This document shows positions 1 to 10,174 of a stretch of 64,000 bases of DNA, one piece after another. Position numbers and translations under genes: made by a program. This DNA is from Candidatus Eiseniibacteriota bacterium (GTDB taxonomy: Bacteria; Eisenbacteria; RBG-16-71-46; CAIMUX01). The stretch covers positions 2,418,001 to 2,482,000 of the forward strand of contig JACKCR010000002.1 of the NCBI GenBank assembly GCA_020633975.1, in the 5' to 3' direction. The notes beneath the pieces were generated by a model. That model had not been told where the DNA came from, searched no databases, and saw only the letters and a list, made by a program, of their open reading frames with translations. Position 1 is the stretch's first letter. Every line of letters starts with the position of its first letter.

Positions 1-2388
1 CTCGCCGTACTGACCGGTGTGAACCCACACGCCGCGATAGCCCAGAAGCTGTAGCACAGTCATCCCGTTCGTGTTTCGGGGATCGAGCGTGCGGTTGAGC
101 GGAGCGGTCCCACAGAGGCACGGCGCGCGGTAGTCGAACTGGTCGCACTCGATGCCCGCCATGGCGAACGCGTCCTGGGCCAGGGTTCTCGCCCTTCGAA
201 GTGTCTCGATCTCGAGGAAGCACGGGTACTTCCAGACGCCTCCGTCGTCCCGCCACCCGGGGAGGATCTCGAAGTCGTCGAAGTAACCGCCGCTCGTGTC
301 GGGCAGGAGGTAGCTTTGGGTAGGTTCCGAGAGATAGTTCGCACTGATGAAGTACTCGACCTGAGTCCCGGGGAAGAGCACGTCGTCGGCAAGAATCTCG
401 TTCGCATCCGAGAGTTCTGGGAAGCTAGGATCGAAGTCGTCGTCGTCTTCCCGGAAGTAGCTGCAGAACCTGTTCCGGAACGCGCTCGTCCCCTGCTGGG
501 CCGAGTCCATGTACGCCCACGTGAACTCGACCGGGTTTCCGGAGCCTGCCAGGCTCGGATCGATCGCATGGCCGTCGGCCACCCGATCCCGCCACGTCGT
601 GTAGCGTGCATCCGCGCCTGGGCCGACGCGAGGTAGCCGGAACCAGAGACGCGCTTCCCACCGGGTCTCCTCGCTCGAGACGACCGGGCCACCGATCGCA
701 AGCGAGTCCGCGAGAATCAGCGGCACCGTATTCCCGAAGTTCAGGTTTCGAGATACGTCCGCTCGCCCCGGCATGTGGGGATCGTTGACGACGGTGTTCT
801 GCGCGAAGCCGTCTTGGAAGTTCGTCCCGACGTCCCACACCACGGCTGGCGCGTTCGGGGTGACCGTGAACCGGATCTCGATGTTGTCGATCAGCGGCGT
901 CGTGTTCGTGATCTGAGTGCATTGGTCTGGTGGGATCCCGAAGACGTCGCACGAGGCGTAGACTTCGTAGACGAACCGAACCTGTTCTGCGTCCATCGGA
1001 ACAGGGACGTCGGTGCTCGTCCCGGACGCGCGATACCAGTCACAGGTCGGGTCCTCTCCAACGAAGAAGTAGGTGTTCTGTCCGACGCGCGGCGACCATC
1101 CCGATTCGCCCGTGAGGTCGCACACCCAGGGGTAGTACATCCATCCCGGCCGATAGAACACCCCATTCGCCCGAGGCATCACGGAGTACTGGTCCCAATC
1201 GGCGAAGATCTGGAGGTTTCCTTCCGCAGGAAGCAGCGGACGTACGTCCGACTCCACGTCGACCGGAGGGGTCACGACCATTGCGTTCTGCCCATATGGA
1301 TGCTCGCCGTTGTCATCGTGCATCTCGAGTACGTTTCCGGAAAGCCCGCAGTCGCACGCGTCCTCGATGACGTAGCCGGAGAGAGCCGCCACCCCAACGA
1401 GCGATCCGACTCCCGGACAGGCCGAGGCGGTCCAGCCTTCGAGGTCCGACTCGAAGGCGTATTGACCGAGCACACTGCCACCGACCTCGGTAACGACGAC
1501 GTCATCCAGAGCCATCGGCCCATAGGACGTCTCGAAGAGTCCGTCTTCGTCCGACCAAGCATTATCCGAGGTCATCTCGAAGACGATCCGGAACTCGGTG
1601 GCCCCAAGGAAGTCATCCGAAGTGAGAGTGATCGACTCGGTGGCGCCCACCGGCGGATCGACCGGGTGATTCCCCGCGAGCCCGATCTCCCCCGTGTACT
1701 GGACGATCTCGAACCGCTCTCCATCCGACACCCGCTCGAAAAAGCACGTGACGTAGTCGAAGTTCGGTTCCGTGTCATTGAAGTGGACCCAGCTGAAGTC
1801 GACGTCCGAGCTGGCCCCACGGCTGAGGACAGGTGAGTGGAGTTCCTGGCACCAGTAGTTGCCGTACCCGATGCCCCCGCCCCAGCAGAGTGCCCGTGCT
1901 TCGCTTGCGAACGCGCCGATGTAGGCGGAGCCGCTTCCTCGCAAGACAGGGGCCGCGACATCATTGAGTGGATCCGCATCCCACCCCGCGCCGTCCACGT
2001 GGCGTCCCCAAACGTTGCTCTGCGAAGTGAGGTCGGTAGCAGTGATCCCCTCGAAGGGATCGGCGCCGCCATGATCGAACGTCCACACCTCGCCAAGCAC
2101 GGCAAACCCGTCGCCGTCGACATATCCGAAGCCGAGCGTGTCCCCGGCCGCGCGGCCGAGCGCACTAGAGCCGTTCACGAATCCGCCGACGTCACGTGGG
2201 TCGGAGGACGAGTCCCAGATTGGAGCCGACGTGGTCTCGAGTGTCGCACGACCCAGTGCGTCCCCTCCCAGGGACGTCAGAACCGCCCCTGCGAGGAGCG
2301 CGAGAATCAGGGGCGACGAAGTCCGACGGAATGCGAGTCGAGACGCACTGATCTGGAAGCGAGGATGCGAGGATGCGGGGCGAGGCAT
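1..2388 (-). CDS. Very large secreted protein, tandem copy A (3' end beyond window)
   Basis: The frame is open without a stop from ATG at 2388 to the window edge (796 residues visible). The N-terminus has basic residues and then a hydrophobic stretch at about residues 25-45, so it is probably exported. The next 200 residues look like a beta-sandwich with repeated Asp/Gly-rich turns, including SWVHFNDTEPNFDYVTC and GPMALDDVVVTEVGG. A second region contains FREDDDDFDPSFPELSD. It is co-linear with the gene at 2642-5960, which continues for roughly 285 further residues and ends in an FlgD-type Ig domain, so copy A probably does too. Cysteines recur in pairs (CDCG, CLCG), as expected for an exported protein. 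No catalytic motif is recognised; function unknown. The start is supported by alignment with copy B, which has the same MPRPA beginning. Confidence 0.8.
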   Translation of the reverse strand, partial: MPRPASSHPRFQISASRLAFRRTSSPLILALLAGAVLTSLGGDALGRATLETTSAPIWDSSSDPRDVGGFVNGSSALGRAAGDTLGFGYVDGDGFAVLGEVWTFDHGGADPFEGITATDLTSQSNVWGRHVDGAGWDADPLNDVAAPVLRGSGSAYIGAFASEARALCWGGGIGYGNYWCQELHSPVLSRGASSDVDFSWVHFNDTEPNFDYVTCFFERVSDGERFEIVQYTGEIGLAGNHPVDPPVGATESITLTSDDFLGATEFRIVFEMTSDNAWSDEDGLFETSYGPMALDDVVVTEVGGSVLGQYAFESDLEGWTASACPGVGSLVGVAALSGYVIEDACDCGLSGNVLEMHDDNGEHPYGQNAMVVTPPVDVESDVRPLLPAEGNLQIFADWDQYSVMPRANGVFYRPGWMYYPWVCDLTGESGWSPRVGQNTYFFVGEDPTCDWYRASGTSTDVPVPMDAEQVRFVYEVYASCDVFGIPPDQCTQITNTTPLIDNIEIRFTVTPNAPAVVWDVGTNFQDGFAQNTVVNDPHMPGRADVSRNLNFGNTVPLILADSLAIGGPVVSSEETRWEARLWFRLPRVGPGADARYTTWRDRVADGHAIDPSLAGSGNPVEFTWAYMDSAQQGTSAFRNRFCSYFREDDDDFDPSFPELSDANEILADDVLFPGTQVEYFISANYLSEPTQSYLLPDTSGGYFDDFEILPGWRDDGGVWKYPCFLEIETLRRARTLAQDAFAMAGIECDQFDYRAPCLCGTAPLNRTLDPRNTNGMTVLQLLGYRGVWVHTGQYGE

Positions 2389-2445
2389 GAACGACCCCCT
2401 CAGGCTCGCTCTCGCGCGGGCCGCGCCGACCATCGGCACCCTCGC

Positions 2446-2470
2446 ACGAAAGCTACGTTGCAATCAAAGA
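2446..2470 (-). promoter_or_regulatory. Conserved upstream block of copy A
   Basis: A 25-nt block lies 58 nt upstream of the copy A start. It differs at only 2 positions from 6023-6047, which lies 63 nt upstream of copy B. Conservation outside coding sequence suggests that the promoter or an operator was duplicated with the gene. On the minus strand it contains TTTGATTG and AGCTTTCG, but I cannot fit a confident -35/-10 pair. Confidence 0.45.
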
Positions 2471-2641
2471 ATGGGCGTAGCGGTCTCGGAGACCGCCGTC
2501 AGACGGGGGACCACATCAAGAATTCTACAGCAAGATGCTGCACAGACACGTGTCGGCGGCAAATGCGTGTATCCCCGTACTCAAAGGCTCTACGAGCTGC
2601 CGCCTTCGAGTAGAAGCCGCCGACGCCAAACGCTACCGACG

Positions 2642-5600
2642 CTACTTGAGCACCACGAGTCGTGAGGCGGACCGCCTTCCGGCGGCTTCGAGCCGCGCCC
2701 AATACGTTCCGCTCGCGACACGACGGCCGCTTTCGTCCGTCCCGTCCCAGGCGACCTCATGGGCACCCGCCGACAGCTCACCGCTCGCGAGGGTCCGCAC
2801 ACGACGACCACTCACGTCGAAGATCGCGAGATCGACCGGTCCGGGAGAGCCCAGGGAGTACCGAAGCGTGGTACGCGGATGGAACGGATTCGGCATGCCT
2901 GGCTCGAGCCTCGTCGCAACCGCGGGCAAGAAGCCACCCGGTTCGATCTCGGTGAGATCCCCGACGCACGGATCCACGCAGAGCGACGGAACGTCCTCGA
3001 CGCCGTAGATCCACTCCACCGCGGCACGGAGTTCGTTCGAGATCGCTCCGACCCGACTGGCGTAGTCGACGAGACACTCGCCGTTCGCGCCCTGGCCGGC
3101 GAGGAGTTCCCAAGCCGTACCGTCGAGTACGGTCCGGTAGTTGTTGGGCGATACGCCCTCGTTCACGATCTGGGCGAACTCCGTCTCCATTCCGTTCGTC
3201 TCGTTCACGTAGACGCGATTGCCAACCCCCGTGCCTACCGGAGCGAGTACATGGAAGTCGTGCGGGGTCGGACAGCCGTTGCCGAACGCCCCATAGGAGT
3301 ACGTGCCGCCCGAGTGGGACAGACCATACGCCTCGCCTCCTCCAGACGGAGCGTCGAGCTGAACACAGTAGTTCTCATCGCCTGCAAACAGGTTGTACTC
3401 ACCAGAAACCCACTCCGCACCGAGCTGGTTGGTGAAGAGCGACGCCCCGGAGTAGGCCCAGCTCTCTCTGGGACCGTCGAGGATGAGCCCCCTCCGATCC
3501 GTCCCGCAGATGCCGGCGGTCAGGTAGTCGCTGAAAAGCTGGTGGTCCTCCGGGTAGAACAGGGCCCCGAGTCCGCCGTGGACCATCACTCCGCGATAGC
3601 CGAGCAACTGCGGCAAGGCCATGCCGTTCGTGTTGTTCGGATCCAGCATCCGGTTCATCGGTGTCACCCAGCAGGTGCACGCATCTCGATAGTCGAACCG
3701 GTCACACTCGATCCCTGCCATCTGGAGCGCGTCCTCGAGGAGTTCGTCCCGGGCCCGGTTGTAGGCATCGATCTGGAGGAAACAGGGATACTTCCAAACA
3801 CCCTCGTCGTCTCGCCAACTTGGCAGGATCTCGAACTCTTCGAAGTACCCGCCCGTCGTGTCGGGCAGGAGGTACCGCTGCGAGGGCTCGATGAGGTAGT
3901 TCGAACTGATGAAGTACTCGACCTTGGTCCCCGGGAAGAGCACGTCGTCCCCGATGATCTCGTTCGCATCGGAGAGCTCCGGGAAGGCCGGGTCGAAATC
4001 GTCGTCGTCCTCACGGAAGTAGCTAGCGAACTTGTTCTTGAATGCGTTCGTCCCCTGCTGACACGAGTCCATGTACCCGAACGTGAACTCGATCGGGTTG
4101 CCGTCGCCCGCCAGGGACGGATCGATGGCGTTGCCGTCAGCCACTCGATCGCGCCAGGTTGTGTAGCGCGAGTCCGCGCCGGGCCCCACTCGAGGCACTC
4201 GGAACCAGAGACGGGACTCCCAACGCGACTCCTCGCTCACGACGACCGGGCCCCCGATCATGAGCGAGTCCATGAGCACGAACGGCGGAGTGTTCCCGAA
4301 GTTGAGGTTGCGCGAGACGTCGGCCCGCCCTGGCAGGTGCGGATCGTTGATGACCGTGTTCTGCGCGAACCCGTCCTGGAAGTTGCACCCGTTGTCGACC
4401 GCGATGTGGGGAGCATTCGGGACCACGGTGAACCGGATCTCGATGTTGTCGAGTAGGGGCGTCTCGTTCGTCATCTCAGTGCACTGGTCCGGACCGATCC
4501 CGAAGGCGTCACAGGAGGCGTAGAGTTCGTACAGGAACCTAACCTGCTCGGCGTCCTGAGGTACGGGAGCGTCCGCAGCCGTCGCCGAGTCTCTCCACGG
4601 GAGGCATTCGGGAACCTCTCCACGAAGAAGAACGTGGTTTTCCTGACCGAGGAGACCATCCCGCCTCCCCGTCGTCAAGTCGCACACCCCAGGGGAAGTA
4701 CATCCCACCCGACGGTAGAACACTCCGTTTGCACGCGGCATCGAGAACGTACTGGTCCCAGTGGGCGAAGATCGAGAGCTTCGCCTGCATCCGTGAGCGA
4801 GCGGTCGAACATCATTGTCCACATCGACGGGTGGGGACACGATCCACATGTGCTGGCCCATAGGGGTGTTCACCCATCTCGTCGTGCATCTCGAGCACGT
4901 TGCCCGAGAGCCCGCAGTCGCACGCGTCTTCGATCAGGTAGTTGGAAACGTCGGCGACCCCGAAAAACGTCCCAAACCCAGGGCACGCCGCGGCAGTCCA
5001 CCCTTCCAGGTCCGTCTCGAATCCGTACTGCCCGAGCACACCGCCGCCGACTTCGGTCACGACGACGTCGTCCAGAGCCATCGGACCGTAGGCGGTCTCG
5101 AAGAGGTCGTCCTCGTCCGACCAACTCCCGTCCGAAGTCATCTCGAACACGAGCCGGAACTCGGTCGCTCCGAGGAAGTCGTCGGCAGTGAGGGTGATCG
5201 ACTCCGTGGCGCCCACTGGGCGGATCGGCCGGGTGCGTTCCGGCAAGACCGATCTCCCCGTGTACCGCACGATCTCGAACCGCTCACCGTCGGAGACTCG
5301 CTCGAAGTAACAGGTGACGTAGTCGAAGTTCGGCTCCGTGTCGTTGAAGTGGACCCAACTGAAGTCGACGTCGCGTTCGCGCCACGAGTCATCACCGGCG
5401 AGTAGAGTTCCTGGCACCACTCGTTGCCGTAGCCGATACCACCGCTCCAGCAGAGATCGTACGCTTCGCTTCCGAACGCGCCCGATGTAGGCAGATCCAG
5501 CGCCGCGGAGGATCAGGAGCGCGACATCGTTGAGGGGATCCGCATCCCACGCCGCCCCGATCAGGTGACGTCCCCAGACGTCGCCCTGTTCGGTCAGGTC

Positions 5601-5960
5601 GACGTCGACGAACCCTTCCAGAAGGATCGGCGCTGCCGTGGTCGAACGTCCAGGTCTCGCCGAAGACCGCGAACCCGTCGCCATCGACGTATCCGAAGCC
5701 GGAGCGTGTCACCCCGGTGCGCGGCTGAGCGTGGTGGGGACTCGGACACGTATCCACCAGCGGCACGCGGGTCCCCGGACTCCAGAACCGCCGCGGGGAC
5801 GGACTCCAGGCGGGTTCGGGCGAGCGCGATCTCCACCGAGGGGAGTCAGAACCGCACCCGCGACGAGAGCGACGGTCAAACGCGGCGAAACGGCCCGAAG
5901 GGAGGCGAATCGAGACGCAGGGAACGGAAGGCGCGAAGACGAGGTTGCGGGGCGAGGCAT
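2642..5960 (-). pseudogene. Very large secreted protein, tandem copy B, multiply frameshifted
   Basis: This is a paralogue of the gene at 1-2388. The ATG at 5960 encodes the same MPRPA start and hydrophobic export segment. From about 5850 down to 4560 the homologous protein jumps among all three minus frames. Compared with copy A, single-base indels can be placed near 5835, 5697 (extra C), 5627, 5490 (extra G), 5382, 5258 (missing G), 5217 (extra C), 4858 (extra C), and several between 4800 and 4600. From about 4560 to the stop at 2642 the frame is intact: about 640 residues, ending in an FlgD-type Ig domain (LAIFDVSGRRVRTL, GTYWARLEA, final SRLVVLK). Either it is a decaying duplicate or the sequence is locally faulty. 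As read, it cannot make a full-length product. Confidence 0.75.
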
Positions 5961-6022
5961 GGAACAACCCCCTGGATCTCGCTCTCATGGGGGACTCTCC
6001 GGCCATCGGAACCTCCCCACGT

Positions 6023-6047
6023 ACGAAAGCTGCGTTTCAATCAAAGA
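6023..6047 (-). promoter_or_regulatory. Conserved upstream block of copy B
   Basis: This is the counterpart of 2446-2470 (23 of 25 identical), placed 63 nt before the copy B ATG. The block shows that the duplication included upstream DNA. Its exact role is unknown. Confidence 0.45.
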
Positions 6048-6527
6048 CGAGCGCAACGGTCTGGCGGACCGCCACAGGGGAGGGGGGCATCGGGGATTGT
6101 ACAACTTCGCGGCGATTTCGTCGACATCGCCCTATCGAAGGCGCAGATAGGAGGTGCAGCGCAGAGAGAGGCACTTCGCAGGACTGACTCGCCGGCAACG
6201 TCCGCTGGAGGCCAACGGGAGGACCTCGGAGACCTCGGTGAGGGCCAAGGCCACGACGGACACCCGAAGAGCTGAGCGGCCACTGTGCGAGAGCCGCGGA
6301 GCTCTAGGGCGCCCGAAGGCGCGGACACCAATTCGGCGAGGCGACGGAACGTCGCGCGGCAGCTGCGGGACCCAAGCCAGGGGGCTCGTCAAAAATCTGG
6401 CTCGGTCCAGTTCCGGTCTCGGTTCTTGGCGCCGCGCCCGTCCACCCAAAACGCCACGAGGGACGCGCCGGCGAGTCGACATAGCGGTCGCTCCCACGCC
6501 TCCCCTGATACGTAGCCGGACAGTTTT

Positions 6528-6556
6528 TCTGACATTTCTCTCAACGCATTGTCAGA
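6528..6556. repeat. Inverted repeat TCTGACA-N15-TGTCAGA
   Basis: TCTGACA (6528-6534) and TGTCAGA (6550-6556) form perfect 7-bp arms in an unusually AT-rich patch. It could be an operator half-site pair or part of a terminator. It lies 386 nt before htpG, which is far for direct control. Confidence 0.3.
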
Positions 6557-6841
6557 CAGCTAGTTGACTCGCATCCTCCGCAATTCGTGGCGCCCTATTC
6601 CGGCTCCACTTCGACTTTTTTTGCCCCAGCCGACCGGATTCGGTCGCGTCGCGCCACCGGTTCCACCATGGTCCCCAGCCCGGAAGGCCCACTTCGAGAG
6701 GGCACACGGAGCCGAGACCACGGAAGCGGCTCGCGGAGAGACCTCCGCGAGGGAACCCGCAACTCCCGTCGCCGTATCTGCATCGAATGCGATCGTGGTG
6801 TCTGACTGCTGTCGGCTCCCCTCGTGGCTTCGGGTAGAACA

Positions 6842-6869
6842 CCGACAGAACCGAACCGTACGCTACACT
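6842..6869 (+). promoter_or_regulatory. Possible sigma-70 promoter of htpG
   Basis: CCGACA at 6842-6847, a 16-bp spacer and TACACT at 6864-6869 give a weak housekeeping-type promoter, with an expected leader of about 65 nt before ATG 6942. No sigma-32 pattern was seen. Speculative. Confidence 0.25.
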
Positions 6870-6941
6870 GGTCGCGCCAACCCTCGGTGCGATACATCTG
6901 AGCAGCAATTAGGACGACGAATCCTGACAGGGAGGAAAACG

Positions 6942-8870
6942 ATGACGGCGACGATCGAGCGCCACGAGTTCCAAGCGGAGGCCAAGCAGCTCTTGGACCT
7001 CATGATCCACTCGGTCTACTCGAACAAGGACATCTTCCTGCGCGAGCTGATCTCGAACGCGTCCGACGCCATCGACAAGCGGCGCGTCCTGTCGCTCTCG
7101 GACGAGAAGATCGGCTTCCCTGCCGACCCCGAGATCCGGATCGAGACAGACCCCGAGAACCGCACCGTCTCCATCATCGACAGCGGTGTCGGCATGAGCC
7201 GGAGCGAAGTCGTCGAATACGTCGGCACGCTGGCCAAGTCGGGAACGAAGGAGTTCCTGGCCCAGCTGAAGGAATCACGCGAAGCCCCGAGCGCCGAACT
7301 CATCGGACAGTTCGGAGTCGGCTTCTACTCCGCCTTCCTCGTCGCGGACCGGGTCGACCTCACCACGCGCCGCGCGGGCGAGGAACACGCCACCCGCTGG
7401 CAGTCCTCCGGTGACGGCACCTACACCCTGGCCGAAGCCGAGCGCGACGAGGTCGGCACCACGATCACTCTCCATCTCAAGAAGGTGGACGAAGAGGACG
7501 GCATCGCGGACTACACCCAGGAGTGGAAGATCCGCGAAATCGTCAAGCAGTACTCGGACTTCGTCACCTACCCGGTCCGGATGGACGTGGAGCGCACGGA
7601 AGGCACGGGCGACGAGCAGAAGACGGTCCAGACGACCGAGACACTCAACTCGATGAAGGCGATCTGGGCCCGGAGCCCGGAGGACGTCACCGAGGAGGAG
7701 TACACCGAGTTCTACAAGCACGTGTCCCACGACTGGACCGAGCCGCTCACCCACATCCGCTACCACGCGGAGGGCACGCTCGAGTACACGATGCTGCTCT
7801 ACATCCCGTCTTCGGCCCCGTACGACCTCTTCCACTTCCACCACCGCCGTGGCGTCAACCTCTACGTCAAGCGGATCTTCATCATGGACGACTGCGAGGA
7901 CCTGGTGCCGACGCACCTCCGGTTCGTCAAGGGCGTCGTCGACTCGGAAGACCTCTCGCTCAACATATCGCGGGAGATCCTCCAGCAGGATCGCCAGATC
8001 AAGGCGATGAGGAAGCAGCTGGAGAAGAAGGTCCTGAGCGAACTCGACAAGATGAAGCGCGAAGACTCGGACAAGTTCGGCACGTTCTGGAAGGAGTTCG
8101 GAAAGGTCCTCAAGGAAGGGATCATGGACACGATGGGCGCGAGCGAGAACGCCGAGAAGATCCTCTCGCTCTGCCTCTTCGAATCCACCCATTCGGAGAC
8201 GGAGTCCACGTCACTTTCGGACTACGTCTCGCGGATGAGGCCCGGACAGGACAAGATCTACTACGTCACCGGTGAAAGCCGCGCGCTCCTCGAGTCCTCC
8301 CCCCAGCTCGAGGCCTATAAGGCCAAGGGCTACGAAGTTCTCCTCCTCACGGACACAGTCGACGAGATCTGGACCGGCGCGTTCCCTCCGAAGTACCAGG
8401 AGCACGAGTTCGAGTCCGTAGCCAAGGGCGCGGGCGAACTCGGCACCGAGGACGAGCGGAAGAAGGAAGAAGAAGCGCTCGAAGAGAAGAAGAAGACCTT
8501 CGCGTCTCTCCTCGAGGCCGCTCAAAAGCACCTGGAGGACGACGTGAAGGACGTCCGTCTCTCCAAGCGACTGACGGAATCTCCCGCCTGCCTCGTGGGC
8601 GACGAGAACGACATGACGCCGCAGATGGAGCAGATCCTGAAGTCGATGGGTCGGGATCCAGGCAAGCAGAAGCGGATCCTGGAACTCAACCCCGACCATC
8701 CCGTCATGAAGACGCTGCAGTCGATCTTCGAGAAGGACCCGAACGACCCCCGGATCGCGGACTACGCGCAGCTCGTCTACGGGCAGGCGGTGCTCGCGGA
8801 AGGAGGGAAGCTCGAGAACCCCGCGAAGTTCACGAAGCTCCTCACGGACCTCCTGGCGAAGGCGCTCTAG
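6942..8870 (+). CDS. htpG: HSP90-family molecular chaperone HtpG
   Basis: A 642-residue cytoplasmic ATP-dependent chaperone of normal family length. The GHKL ATP-binding motifs are all visible in order: RELISNASDAIDK, DSGVGM, and GQFGVGFYSAFLV. The middle domain has YVKRIFIMDDCEDLVPTHLRF followed by GVVDSEDLSLNISRE, which are hallmark HSP90 segments. The C-terminal dimerisation domain ends near the stop. I chose ATG 6942 because GGAGG at 6931-6935 precedes it, and because the longer open frame upstream has no resemblance to HSP90. The next gene starts 5 nt after the stop, so the two are probably co-transcribed. Confidence 0.97.
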   Translation: MTATIERHEFQAEAKQLLDLMIHSVYSNKDIFLRELISNASDAIDKRRVLSLSDEKIGFPADPEIRIETDPENRTVSIIDSGVGMSRSEVVEYVGTLAKSGTKEFLAQLKESREAPSAELIGQFGVGFYSAFLVADRVDLTTRRAGEEHATRWQSSGDGTYTLAEAERDEVGTTITLHLKKVDEEDGIADYTQEWKIREIVKQYSDFVTYPVRMDVERTEGTGDEQKTVQTTETLNSMKAIWARSPEDVTEEEYTEFYKHVSHDWTEPLTHIRYHAEGTLEYTMLLYIPSSAPYDLFHFHHRRGVNLYVKRIFIMDDCEDLVPTHLRFVKGVVDSEDLSLNISREILQQDRQIKAMRKQLEKKVLSELDKMKREDSDKFGTFWKEFGKVLKEGIMDTMGASENAEKILSLCLFESTHSETESTSLSDYVSRMRPGQDKIYYVTGESRALLESSPQLEAYKAKGYEVLLLTDTVDEIWTGAFPPKYQEHEFESVAKGAGELGTEDERKKEEEALEEKKKTFASLLEAAQKHLEDDVKDVRLSKRLTESPACLVGDENDMTPQMEQILKSMGRDPGKQKRILELNPDHPVMKTLQSIFEKDPNDPRIADYAQLVYGQAVLAEGGKLENPAKFTKLLTDLLAKAL

Positions 8871-8875
8871 GCAGG

Positions 8876-10120
8876 GTGGCGGTGCGGCTCGCTTGGAGTC
8901 TCTTGATTCCCGGACTCCTCCTCTGTGCCTCGTGCCGGGAGGAGTCCGCAGCCCAACTATCGGATCCGAACAGTGCGCCGATGTCGTCGACCAGCGCGTC
9001 ACCGCCGTCGACCCGTTCGTCGCCGTCGACCGGTACGCCGCCGAGCGGCTCCGGCGCGGCTGCGACCGGCAATGCGTCGGGCGTTTCCGAACGCGCACAA
9101 CAACGCGACCTCGAGCAGGGAGCCGCGCGAGACCTCGACTACCTCGCGATGCAGCGAACCCTTCGTCGGGCACTCGCCGAGACGGTACCCGGTAGTGGTG
9201 CGCTCACGACCCACTCCGAGGGGAACGTGGTTGCGGCCAGCGCCTCGGAACTGGAACGAGCACTCGCGTCCGCGTCGGCTGGGGATGTCGTGTTCCTCCC
9301 CTCGACCGTCCAGCTCGACTGGACCGGAAGGAAACCCCTTCGAGTCCCTTCCGGAGTCACCCTGGCGAGTGACCGGGCTGTCGGCTCCTCGACTGGCGCG
9401 CGGATCTACACGAACGACCTCGGGGCGACCCTTCTCGTCGCGGCAGACGGGTCTCGGATCGCAGGGCTGGATCTGATGGGACCAGATCCCAGCGACCGAA
9501 CCTACCAGCTCGAACGCCTGGAGGCCGAACGAGGCCGAGACGGGTACTACACCGTCCCGGCTGCCATCGGCGTCTTGGTCGAAGGAAGCGGCGTGTCCAT
9601 CGAGAACTGCGAAGTCTGGGCCTTCGGTCGGAGCGGGATCGAGCTCGCCCCGGGCACAGAGGACGTGGCCATCCGCCACTGCTTCCTCCACCACAACCAA
9701 CGGATCGGACTCGGCTACGGAGTCTACCTGGACCGGGCCAATGCGCTCGTCGAGGCGAACTTGTTCGACTGGTACCGCCACTGCGTTGCCGGATCCGGCC
9801 TTCCGGGGACGTCCTACGAAGCCCGCTTCAACTTCGTCCTCGCCAACGCGAGTGGTCACGCATTCGACATGCACGGTGGAAGAGACCGCGGTGACGGTAC
9901 GAACACCGCTGGAACGACGATCCGAATCCACGACAACATTGTCGAAGCGGGGCAGTTTCCGGCGGTCGTGATCCGGGGACGGGCCGAGCAACCAGTGGAG
10001 ATCTACTCCAACCAGTTCCGGAACCCCGATGCCGCGTTCTCGATCGTCCTGGACGCGTCCGCGGACGCTGCAAGGATTCAGGACAACAGCTTCGGCGTCT
10101 CGTCCGTTCGGACGAGGTGA
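8876..10120 (+). CDS. Probable lipoprotein with right-handed beta-helix domain
   Basis: 414 residues from a GTG start only 5 nt after htpG. The N-terminus has a hydrophobic segment ending LLLCASC, an imperfect lipobox, so a lipoprotein or secreted protein is likely. A Ser/Thr/Pro-rich linker follows at about residues 30-65. From about residue 115 the sequence shows parallel beta-helix character: repeated short strands with Asn ladders (SIENCEVWAFGRSGIELAPG, AIRHCFLHHNQRIGLGYGVY, ANLFDWYRHCVAGSG). This resembles the NosD/pectate-lyase-like fold. Such proteins often bind or cleave polysaccharides, but no catalytic set is identified. Linkage to htpG is by position only. Confidence 0.75.
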   Translation: MAVRLAWSLLIPGLLLCASCREESAAQLSDPNSAPMSSTSASPPSTRSSPSTGTPPSGSGAAATGNASGVSERAQQRDLEQGAARDLDYLAMQRTLRRALAETVPGSGALTTHSEGNVVAASASELERALASASAGDVVFLPSTVQLDWTGRKPLRVPSGVTLASDRAVGSSTGARIYTNDLGATLLVAADGSRIAGLDLMGPDPSDRTYQLERLEAERGRDGYYTVPAAIGVLVEGSGVSIENCEVWAFGRSGIELAPGTEDVAIRHCFLHHNQRIGLGYGVYLDRANALVEANLFDWYRHCVAGSGLPGTSYEARFNFVLANASGHAFDMHGGRDRGDGTNTAGTTIRIHDNIVEAGQFPAVVIRGRAEQPVEIYSNQFRNPDAAFSIVLDASADAARIQDNSFGVSSVRTR

Positions 10121-10174
10121 GCAACGTCTCATCCGCCGACCCACCCAGACCCACCTCACGGTCCGGCGGGCCCT

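Larger units (their letters stand above)
5961..6941. other. Long intergenic region between copy B and htpG
   Basis: There are 981 bases without a convincing gene. The left end holds the copy B upstream block (6023-6047). The centre shows no recognised feature apart from an inverted repeat at 6528-6556. The right end should hold the htpG promoter. No CIRCE-type heat-shock operator was seen. Open frames here lack family resemblance and look like GC-driven shadows. Confidence 0.6.

Noticed and set aside
775-1836. Long plus-strand open frame
   Set aside because: It lies opposite copy A, which is supported by homology with copy B; its protein is Arg/Val/Asp-rich shadow sequence.
3500-3650. Caspase-like His-Gly dyad (VHGG) in copy B as a gingipain-type protease
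   Set aside because: No matching catalytic Cys motif and the equivalent copy A segment reads VHTG; not convincing.
2759-4456. 565-residue plus-strand open frame
   Set aside because: Antisense to the intact, recognisable C-terminal half of copy B.
6842-6941. Heat-shock CIRCE operator or sigma-32 promoter before htpG
   Set aside because: No TTAGCACTC/GAGTGCTAA inverted repeat or CTTGAA/CCCAT-type pattern was seen.
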